Positions 55,501-64,000 of a stretch of DNA of 64,000 nt are shown in pieces. A model generated the notes under the pieces. It was not told where the DNA came from and ran no database searches. It saw only the letters and a program-made list of their open reading frames with translations. Position numbers and translations under genes: made by a program. This DNA comes from Tubulanus polymorphus (lineage: Eukaryota; Nemertea; Palaeonemertea; Tubulaniformes; Tubulanidae). The stretch spans positions 19,031,307 to 19,095,306 of the forward strand of contig NC_134031.1 of NCBI RefSeq assembly GCF_964204645.1. The letters run 5' to 3'. Position 1 is the first letter of the stretch, and every line of letters begins with the position of its first letter.

Positions 55501-58500
55501 GCGTGCGGGATGATTTATACAACAATAATCCTAATCCGTAACGGGGTAACCGTCCGTTTTACCGACATTCCCGATCTAGATTCGGCCGTGAAATGAAATA
55601 ACTGTCGATTGCTGTCTGTGTTTTTAGGTGACTGTTTATAAAGTAGTAATGCGCGCGTTGGATATAGTAACAATCGCCGTGCCCCCGGCGTTGCCTGCGG
55701 CGATGACAGTCGGCACGGTATACGCGCAGAATCGCATGAAAAAACAGAACATTTTCTGCATCAGTCCGCCGCGAATAAACGTCTGCGGAAAATTGAACGT
55801 CATCTGTTTTGATAAGGTTAGTTGTTGATGAGGGTTAACTGCGGTGTGTCGGTGTTAGGTGAAGGAGTTGTACGAATTTAATTCGTTTGATATTCAATTT
55901 CAGACTGGGACACTTACTGAAGATGGTTTGGATTTATGGGGAGTTGTTCCTACTGAATCTGCTGAGTAAGTTACTAGAGTACACACCCGTTTCAAGTTAC
56001 ATATAACACGGTTCTTCGATTGAAAACCGGCTCTTGAAACTCGAGCAATTTTCCTGTTGTGAATGAACTGTATTTTCTATGAAAGGTTTTCGTCGGTTAT
56101 TATGAATATAAGTCACATGACCCGCGGGCCTTTCCTGGCCGCCATGGCGACGTGTCATTCGTTAACAATGATCGACGGTGAGCTCACCGGGGATCCTCTC
56201 GATCTGAAGATGTTCGAAGCCACTCAATGGGTATGTCAATTTCTGGTTGTTTGTTTAGTTGTTGTTTAAGCACTGACCTCTAATAATCCCCAGTCTTTAA
56301 TATTAACTGGTTTTATTACGGTATATGAATATTCATTAACTTTACCTCATCTGAGACCTGTTCAATGGTCCTTACATATATATCTATATATTCTGGTAAC
56401 TCATTCAACGATAACTGTCTAAAATCCCTGTATTCAAACCTAATTTATTGTCTAACTCATAAGCAGGTTTATTCATTCTAACTGAATCGTGTTTCCTGAG
56501 GGGTTTTAAAATTGGTTTTGCTGTTTTCTCTTATGAAGTGTCGGGTTTGTTAACCTTCCTAGGTATATGTGTATCCAGCTGTATTTAATTTCACAAACTC
56601 ACAACCGTTCTTATTTCTAGTTCGAGCACTGAATCTTAAACACCAGAAGCCTCTGTTCTGGACCTAAGTCTACAGAATTTTGAAATATCAGAACATGGAA
56701 TTATTTCAATATTCAACAAAAGCCACAAGTATGGAACTGGATCCATATTTAAACCCACTAGTGGAACTAGTTCCAGAATTAGACCAACTGTGGGCCTGGG
56801 TTCAATTTGAACTCAGGGATTTTGGATTCACGCTGGTGTTTGAGAATCTACGTAATGTTAAACGTTTCGTACAGGTTTTCGAGGAACCGGGTGAAGAAGT
56901 GACACGTTTCGATAGTCTAGTTCCTACTGTAGTCAGTCCACCCGGTGAAACACTAAACATCGATTCTATCGACGAAAATAACTTCCAGGTGAAAATAACC
57001 AACTACCATTCTAATCGTAATACATACATTCTGCTCCTATCAATCCTGCTTGAAACCTCTCCGATCAAAATCACTTTCTAATTCTCTAATCTATGTAAGT
57101 AATCTAAGAAAACTATGATTTAGCCGCTAAGCGAGAATCTTTGCCCGGTGTTGTGCATGCGCTTCGCCTATGATTGGATTATGATTTCTGAATCGACGTT
57201 TCAAAAATTGCGGACATTTTTTATGGCAGGTCCTTCAAGAGCCCGGTCGTGACAGTTCCAAATATGACATGATAGCACCAACCGTAGTGATGCCTTGCAC
57301 TAAAGATACATTCGCATCTGAGCAAATTGCAGATGATGAAAATCAGGTGAAATGATTGATTACTCCTAAAATTCATATTGATTGCGCTTCCTTACCTGTG
57401 GCCAGTTTTTTATAGTGCCGGGTTCAAATTTGACTCTAGGTTTGCAACATTGGCAATAAACTCCTTTTCACTGTAGAGTCAGATTTAAACAGTACTGTAA
57501 AATTGGTTCCTGCATTTTCTAATGATACAGCCTCAAATGAATCCCTGAATACGCCTTTATCAATAAATTTGAGCTATCAATGTTTGTGCCTATGGGTCAA
57601 TTTTTATTTTATAAACAGGACCTCTGATAATGGCCCCATGTTTAAAATGGATCTTCGTCGAGATTTTCAATTTGGAAATATTTTGAGAGTTAGTTTGATT
57701 TTCAGCCGCCGTATGAGATCGGTATCGTTCGTCAATTCACGTTCACGTCTGCTCTTCAACGTATGAGCGTCATCACTCGAACTCTAGGTCAAGGTCATAT
57801 GGATCTGTACGCGAAAGGCGCCCCGGAGAAAATTGCGTCTTTGTGCCTGAAACAAACCAGTGAGTCCTCAGTTTCGGAAAACCGTGTCAAATATTTCATC
57901 GAAATGATACGGCTCGTTAAATGTCTGTTTTTCTATTCGTTTAGTTCCGGAAAACTTCCATAATATTTTACAACAGTACACGATGCAAGGATTTCGAGTA
58001 ATAGCAGTCGCCTGGAGACCGTTAGATCAAAAACTGAGTTGGCATCAAGCGCAGCGTATAAATAGGTAAGATAACTGTACGATTGATGGAATGATAAAGA
58101 GCAACGGATCTAGGAAAAATTGGAAGATGGGGGTCGTGCGCATTCCATGGATAAGCAGCCACATCGGAAAACACAAGCGGGGTTCCACCATTGGGTGTTT
58201 AGGAAATTTTGAGGGAATACAACCGAAAAGGGGCAATATAGAGAGAATCCCACGATGGTAATGAAAATAATATAAAGTCTGAAAATGTTACCGTGAACTA
58301 GTAGTTTATTCAACTTTTCGACTATATGCTAATAGTCATCTTCAGGAATATAAGGCAAGGGTCCAGACCATAGATCTGTTCATGGTAATGTGATTTGATA
58401 ATTCGAAATTTACAGGATTTTTCTGTGTTATTGTATTTTCAGGGATCAAGTCGAATGTAATTTAGAGTTTTTAGGATTGATCGTGATGCAGAACACTTTG

Positions 58501-61500
58501 AAACCAGAAACAACGCCGATAATACAAAAATTACACCGCGCTAATATCCGCACCGTCATGGTAACCGGTGATAACATGTTAACAGCGGTTAGCGTCGCGC
58601 GTGATTGCAGCATGATCAAACCAGACGAACGTGTCGTATTAGTACAGGCTCATCCACCAGAGGGCGATCATACGGCGAGTATCGAGTGGACAGACGCGGA
58701 AAGCAGTCTCGTCGATTCAGACGGTGAATCGAGCGACACCGGCGAAAAAGAGTCAAAGGTCAGCTCCGAAATATTTCAGTTTTATGTACAGGTTCCCCTT
58801 GTAAAATGCTTTTAATGGTGTTTGAAATTTGGCATTTAGAAATTATCATCTAGTTAGTAGGTTGTACTATAAATTACCCCTAAATCAACTAAAGATGTGT
58901 TTACATTTAATTTCTAGGTTTATCACGCTGTGAATATCGGACATGATAAATCTCAACGTTATCATTTCGCAATCAGCGGAAAATGTTTCTCCGTCATCAG
59001 ACAACATTTCCCAGAATTTATCCCGAGGGTGAGTACAGGCCGCGACCGGCGCTTGGTTTTAAAGCTGTCCGTTTGCACCCATTTTAAATGTGCTGTGGAC
59101 TTAAACTGACTACACTGTTGAACTATGTCCTGCATTTTCGAAAGCAAAGATATTTTTTTCTTTCATTGAATGAATTATTTTTATATGAAATATATACCAC
59201 TTACAGAATGGAATTCAATCTTTACAAAAAACACAAAATTAACTGTACCTTTAGTCAAACCTCAACAGACAATCATAGAACTGGGTTTCATATCTGTGCC
59301 GTGTTCCACAGTTGTAAGAGTTAACTCTGAGTCAACGATAAGATTGTTTTTCAACCAAAAACTTCTAGGTCTCAGTTACTAGAATAATTGAATGATAAAT
59401 GAATACGTTTGTTTATGAAACAGTTGTCGATGCGAGGTACGGTATTCGCGCGGATGTCTCCCGATCAGAAAGCGACTCTAATCGAAGAGCTGCAGGATTT
59501 AAACTACTGCGTCGGAATGTGCGGAGACGGCGCCAACGATTGCGGCGCGTTGAAGATGGCTCACGCGGGAATCTCTTTATCCGAGGCCGAGGCTTCGGTT
59601 GCTTCTCCATTCACGTCGAAAACTCCCAATATCGAATGCATTCCGATCGTTATCAAGTAAGTAATTACAAAAGTACGCTCGAAATCCGTTATAACGCTAA
59701 CATCGTTTTTAATGCAAACATTTTTCATAGAACAAATTTGCTCGATTTAACTCAAATTCAATAGAAATACCATTCTTTATAACGCCATGATTTCCATTTG
59801 TCCCAACAGTGATATTATAAACAGGACTTAAACTGTAGATCCCTCTCCTGATACACGACTGACGAGTGGTTTATTCGTGTTTATTTCAGGGAAGGTCGCG
59901 CGGCTTTAGTGACGTCGTTCGGTGTGTTTAAATACATGGCTCTCTACAGCATGATACAATTTATAACTGTGATTATTCTTTATCATGTAAGTGTTCACCG
60001 TAAAGTTGACCGCCAGGGGCTGCAGCTGATTATAAGTTGCTTAACCACTGGTGGAAAACCAAAGTTACAATGATGTTTTAATGTTCACTGTGTCAACTAT
60101 CCACACGTTTACTCAAACCACCTTCTGAGCAACTGGCCCCATTCTGCTTAATGTGCTGATAAAAAGTTATTTGTGAACTTTTCTCTTTCAGTTCATGACA
60201 AATCTTGGTGATTTTCAATTCCTGTATATAGATCTCGTTATAACTACTACTGTTGCCATACTGAGTAAGTGTTTTTTTTTCAATGATTTCTGGAAGTATC
60301 TACGGTAGTGTTATGAAGTTAGTTATATCATATCACGATTATTTCAGTGGGTCATACTGCTGCTTATGATAAACTGGTACCTGAACGTCCTAAAGGAAGT
60401 TTGCTCAGTCCGATTGTTTTAATATCGATCCTCGGACACATCACTTTACAAGCTGCTGTCCAGTATATAGCTCTACGTCTGCTTCAGCATCAGCCGTGGT
60501 GAGTTTTCAAACATCTGAACTCAGAACTCAGTAATAATAATATTCATAATAATATTTATTTCGCCATGAACATATGCAGTATAAATGATACATAGATTAT
60601 AAACAATTAACATACAAACACCGCTGGATGCTTGGAAAGCCAATGGAGGCCGTGTCCCGTAGGGATCCAAGCACCCAGAAAAAAAAATCAAAATTTAATA
60701 AAATAAGGTAGAATGAGGGTGAAATGGAAACGCGAAATGGTAGTAATCTGTCCGCTGTAGAATTTTTGGATAAACCAGTTCAGAAAGGAATGAATGCATA
60801 GTCAATAATGATTTGGTGAATTGGTGTATTTACAGGTATATACGAACTCCAGGTAATACTCAGTCTGAACCTGTGATTTCGTGGGAAGTTTCACTTCTAT
60901 TCAGTATATCAGCGTTTCAGTATTTGATTATGGCGTTCGTATTTTCGCAAGGACCGCCGTATAGGAAACCTATATGGAATAACAGTAGGTTTGGAGAGTA
61001 ATAGTTTGAGTTTAAACTAAAAGAATCGGTAAATTTCTTCTTTATGAATTATTTCATGTTTTTCTCTATTTTCAGTGGCATTCTTGATTACGTTGATAGT
61101 TCTCACTGGTACAACTGCTTATCTGATGGTTTATCCGGCTAAACCTATCGCTCAATTCTTTAAGGTAAGAGTAATTGGTGACATCACCTGTATTTCTAAC
61201 TAAGCTTATTTTCATTTCAAATGAAATTTTATCGGAAATATTTTTGGCACTGAACCATTGATGAAACACTCGTCAGCGTTGAACAATAGTGTAAAAATCC
61301 TGCTCTAAGAATGAAAATATAAGTCCGGAATTTCTGAAGATGACCATTAAGTTGAAGTGCCAATATATTTCATTACTAGCTCAAGAAAACATTTCCCACT
61401 TTATTTTTCATCCTTCATTGTGGGATTTTCATATATTTTGTATCACCTCATGGTAAGTTGATCTGAAATCTTCTTTTCTAATTTTCAGCTGATTTTTGTT

Positions 61501-62061
61501 TCCGACGATTATTTAAACTTCAAACTGTCACTGCTCGGATTTCCGATCATAAACTTGCTTCTAGCTCTGATATTTGAAGTAAGTTACGAAGCGAATTACT
61601 CTAGGCTGAAATAAAATGATATGTTTCTTTCTCCTAATCAGTAGGGTCATTTTGTTAACTGCAATAAAATTTGCAAATCGGTTCATATCTGTGGTTGTTA
61701 TGGTTAGTTTGATCATAAATAAATTTATGTACTCGGTCTGGGTCAACTTTTAAGCTCAACAAAAACGAGAAATAAGGTATCAATTCTTTTTAGCCTGGAT
61801 TCTATATGTTTGCTGCACGGCTTCAACATCATTTATTTTCCTCGTCTCATTTAGGATTACGTGGTGAACACTAAATGCATGTCGCGGTTTATTCGTTGGA
61901 TTCGACGTAAAAAGAGCTCAAAGAGTAAATACAAACTGGTTGAACGTGAACTAGAAGAGCTTCCGAACTGGCCTCCGGTCGGTGAGCGCACGTACGCTGA
62001 ACCAAACCTTCCCGACGATGAATTCCATTCTATACAACTAGAAAGACATTCGATTAATTAA
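49540..62061 (+). CDS. ATP13A3: P5B-type ATPase (ATP13A2/ATP13A3 family polyamine transporter)
   Basis: Late endosomal/lysosomal P5B ATPase. Exons: 49540-49555, 50567-50655, 50989-51156, 51506-51564, 51661-51736, 53043-53122, 53223-53370, 53876-54010, 54484-54685, 55113-55268, 55388-55545, 55628-55816, 55904-55965, 56086-56230, then 56875-56988 and/or 57230-57346, 57706-57859, 57945-58065, 58443-58758, 58918-59028, 59424-59656, 59890-59986, 60192-60264, 60348-60498, 60836-60984, 61076-61164, 61489-61578, 61855-62061. Phases all agree; about 1,195 aa with one of the two optional exons. Landmarks: N-terminal helix [30 protein letters not shown]5B signature PPALPAAMT, phosphorylation loop FDKTGTLTE split across two exons, [22 protein letters not shown] and the C-terminal helices. 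Whether it is closer to ATP13A2 or ATP13A3 needs a tree. Confidence 0.95.
49625..49760. repeat. Dispersed repeat family G
   Basis: Contains gaagccgaaacgttcttgcg, tactcttctattcaag and cattgtgggatttc, shared with 42035-42240. First intron of the ATP13A gene. Confidence 0.5.
49960..50092 (-). repeat. Dispersed repeat family D, copy 1
   Basis: Inverted relative of 54197-54330: shared phrases include acctgtctg, tagtttcac, cggatattttcaca, ataagcccatccgatt and aggtaactaacta. Confidence 0.65.
52335..52430. repeat. Palindromic repeat family A copy
   Basis: Begins ggaccctgttccacagttgt and ends ctctaactcacaggacc. Imperfect inverted termini. Confidence 0.55.
54085..54190. repeat. Palindromic repeat family A, best copy
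   Basis: Terminal inverted repeats of about 26 bp: GGACCCAGTTCCACAGTTGT... and ...ACAACTGTGGAACTGGATCC. About 105 bp in total, within an ATP13A intron. Diverged copies are at 3476-3537, 28967-29030, 38756-38842, 52335-52430 and 63774-63870. MITE-like. Confidence 0.75.
54197..54330 (+). repeat. Dispersed repeat family D, copy 2
   Basis: gttagttagttacctaatca ... ataatcggatgggcttataa ... atatccatttgtgaaacta. Reverse-complement relative of 49960-50092, located right after the family A copy. Confidence 0.65.
56875..56988 (+). CDS. ATP13A3: ATP13A alternative exon a (N-domain loop)
   Basis: 38 codons, phase 0 at both ends, beginning [20 protein letters not shown]. Homologous to the exon at 57230 over the first 22 or so residues (V-x-x-EPG-x-x-x-x-x-[FY]D...PTVV). 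Either exon alone reproduces the single block expected between TQW and [11 protein letters not shown] in ATP13A proteins. Confidence 0.85.
57230..57346 (+). CDS. ATP13A3: ATP13A alternative exon b (N-domain loop)
   Basis: 39 codons, phase 0 at both ends, beginning [20 protein letters not shown]. Same donor context (aatcag|gtgaaa against ttccag|gtgaaa) as the exon at 56875. Frame permits inclusion of both, but family length favours either/or use. Confidence 0.85.
58240..58350 (-). repeat. Dispersed repeat family G (inverted)
   Basis: gagaatcccacgatgg at one end and 'acttttcgactatatgctaa', 'gtcatcttcagg' at the other, matching the pattern seen at 42035-42240. Confidence 0.45.
61640..61797 (+). 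repeat. Dispersed repeat family E, copy 1
   Basis: ttaactgcaataaaatttgc ... gttatggttagtttgatcat ... gggtcaacttttaagctcaac ends with agaaataaggtatcaattc. Two more copies: 62105-62285 and 35090-35182. Confidence 0.6.
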
Positions 62062-62104
62062 TCTTTTTGGTTAGAAAATGAAACCTTGTTTCTCCTATTC
62101 GGCC

Positions 62105-62285
62105 GCATCACTTTTGTTAACTGCAATAAATTGTCAAACAGTTCATTTCCATAACTGCCATGTCTGTTATTGTTAGCTGTCATGATTTTTTTTAAAAGTT
62201 ATGTACAGGGTAGATAGGGGCCGGCCGGGTCAACTGTAAAGCTCAGCAGAACGGAGAAACAAGGTATCAATTTAGCCTTAGCTCT
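62105..62285 (+). repeat. Dispersed repeat family E, copy 2
   Basis: Lies in the ATP13A 3' UTR directly after the stop. Shares ttaactgcaataaa, tgttagctgtcatgattt, gggtcaact and agaaacaaggtatcaattta with copy 1. A poly(G) run follows at about 62349-62361. Confidence 0.6.
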
Positions 62286-62894
62286 AGTATAATTTAGATA
62301 AAATATCTGTTGCTATGAGGTGTATGCTAGTCTGTGTAAAGGGCTCGGGGGGGGGGGGGGGTTTAAGAAACTGAGTCTATTGATGCTTGAACTGCCCCCA
62401 AATTCGGACAATTTCGCTACCGGTAAATCTATGATAATTAGAAACGCTTATAGAAATTCGAGAAACATGTACACGATCAACTATGCTTCTATAAGCTGGA
62501 ACTGGCAATAGTACCGGTATGGTATAACCGTGTAATAGGTGAACTGAAGATATTCATCGGGACCAAAATACAATATAAACGTTTCTACGATGTATGCAAT
62601 GATGATATAAGCATAGTGACTTAGAAAGATTTAAGGACCAATTTATGCCAGGTAAACATGTATACTCAGTCTCGGTATATTACACTTGTATCCTTTAGTC
62701 TTATTCTTCCTGGGCTGGGGTAATGTTTTCTATATTTTTTTGTATTGTTTTATGACAGATCGTTCGACACTATTTGTATTTTGCTACTGCTCAATGTAGT
62801 GTCAGTCTTTTAGGGGCTTGTGATAACTTCAAACTTTTGATTCGTATACGACTGCCTTTGATTTGTAAACTGTAAGATGTTCAATATTATAACA

Positions 62895-62900
62895 AATAAA
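62895..62900 (+). terminator. Poly(A) signal, ATP13A
   Basis: AATAAA 834 nt past the stop and only about 75 bp from the stop of the convergent methyltransferase gene, so the two 3' ends abut or overlap. Confidence 0.5.
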
Positions 62901-62951
62901 ATCTACGTTTAGCATTAAACCAGCATTTTTAAGACAATATTCGGTTGTTCA

Positions 62952-62961
62952 CAATTTATTT
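62952..62961 (-). terminator. Poly(A) signal, NSUN5-like gene
   Basis: tttatttatt on + gives AATAAATAAA on the coding strand, within 25 nt of the stop codon. This would make a very short 3' UTR. Confidence 0.45.
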
Positions 62962-62974
62962 ATTTGACAAACAA

Positions 62975-64000
62975 TCATACAATCGGTTTATGAATTCTTT
63001 TCTTTTTCGATTTATTCTTTTTCTTAATCGATCCTTTAAATACTGGTTTATTGTGAAATGAATGTTCCTCATTTTCTAATTTTGGTTGTTTCCAACTGCG
63101 GACTACATTACGTTCTGCTGCAGTTTGCTTATTTTTACGACCTTTCCCTTTAACAGTTTCATCGTTCTCGTGCAGACGATTTTCATCCGAAACTTGAACG
63201 TTTAAAGTTTTATTTTTGTCTGAAAAGTTTTTAGATCCGTTCTCGTTAGTTTTACGCACGAAGAGAGCTACGAAAAATCCGTTAGTGAGATCGTGTTCGG
63301 GAGACGCGCGAACGCAACACGATCCACCGTCGAAACTATCGAACCCTCGATGGACCCACGTCGGTAAAACCGGACATAACTCGAACTCGGAACCGTACGA
63401 TTTCAATATCTCCGAGACGACGTTCTCGTTTTCCTCTTCGTGCACGGAACACGTCGAATAGCAGACGGATTTCAATCGCGGAAGCGTAAACACGTGATGT
63501 AGAATCGAAATTTGAAATTTCGCGAGGCGTAAAATGCGATCTTTCGACGCGGACTGTTCATCATCGGTGACTGAATTCATACGACTCACTATTCCTACAA
63601 TAAACAACATACCTGACAGCTTCATTTCATAATGATTACCGTAATGTTTTATTCAGGAATGGCCAAACATCTCCGGGGTGAGTTGTTCACAGGTGGTTCA
63701 AATTAACTGGGAGAAACTTCAGCGAGTTTGACTGTAGTAACATTTCAAACTGCACTGTTATCATGGTATTTATCCCAGTTCAACAGTTGTGAGTGAAGAT
63801 TTGACTCGCCGAAGCAACTCATTAAAACTCGAGAGTTAGCTACATCTTGATTGTTAACTGAAACCATATTTTGACCAACTGATCCTGACTGCTCCTAATT
63901 CTAAAACTGATTATCGTTTAACCTACCTGAACCGCTGCAGCTCGGATCGACGATCACGTATTCAACTTCGGAATATTTTTCCGTCGTCAAATCGACTTTC
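62975..64000 (-). CDS. NSUN5: NSUN5-type rRNA (cytosine-C5) methyltransferase, 3' part
   Basis: Partial: runs off the right edge. Exon 64000-63927 ends with VEYVIVDPSCSGS, the motif IV DPSCSGS with one catalytic-type Cys. The intron runs 63926-63595. The last exon 63594-62975 opens GIVSRMN (phase fits) and contains VCYSTCSVHEEENENVV, whose Cys in the TCS motif is the nucleophile region of RsmB/NOP enzymes. HRGFDSFDGGSCCVRASPEHDL and NGFFVALFVRK match the NSUN5 C-terminal block. The tail is Lys-rich and nucleolar in character. NSUN5 methylates a cytosine of large-subunit rRNA. The ORF's upstream MKLSGMLF is intron sequence. Confidence 0.92.
63774..63870. repeat. Palindromic repeat family A copy
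   Basis: Starts tcccagttcaacagttgtga and continues gtgaagatttgactcgcc, as in the 54-kb copy. It lies within the NSUN5 intron. Confidence 0.5.

Overview
The window is eukaryotic nuclear DNA from an animal, almost certainly an invertebrate. All genes are intron-rich with consensus GT-AG borders, proteins are metazoan, and intergenic and intronic DNA is AT-rich and full of minisatellites and small palindromic repeats. A lophotrochozoan (mollusc, annelid, nemertean or similar) is my inference; the sequence does not fix the phylum. No bacterial, organellar or viral genes are seen.

Layout. (1) About 1-16.2 kb, + strand: a synaptobrevin/VAMP gene with two alternative juxtamembrane exons and three alternative membrane-anchor exons, its introns and 3' region loaded with 20-, 22- and 51-bp tandem repeats. 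(2) 18.5-27.2 kb, + strand: an antiviral-type NFX1 zinc-finger helicase (ZNFX1) with an RRM spliced to its N-terminus, two perfect matches to the interferon-stimulated response element consensus upstream, and two 3' coding exons beyond the apparent stop of its giant exon. (3) 28.3-33.7 kb: divergent pair, B3GALT6 (-) and UBE2J2 (+). (4) 34.7-39.2 kb, - strand: a phospholipid scramblase. (5) 42.7-48.4 kb: divergent pair, a PPP1R35-like PP1 regulator (-) and SDHB (+). (6) 49.5-62.9 kb, + strand: a P5B ATPase of the ATP13A2/ATP13A3 family in about 27 exons, with one duplicated exon. (7) 63.0 kb to the end, - strand: 3' part of an NSUN5-type rRNA cytosine methyltransferase.

The genes are not one pathway. 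However VAMP3, B3GALT6, UBE2J2, SDHB and ATP13A2 all lie on human 1p36 as I recall, and SDHB followed head-to-tail by ATP13A2 is the human arrangement too, so the window looks like a surviving piece of an ancestral animal linkage block. Exon coordinates were derived by hand from reading frame, splice phase and protein family resemblance; every junction listed for the main genes keeps frame. Dispersed palindromic repeat families, a tRNA-derived SINE candidate and several simple repeats fill most remaining space.
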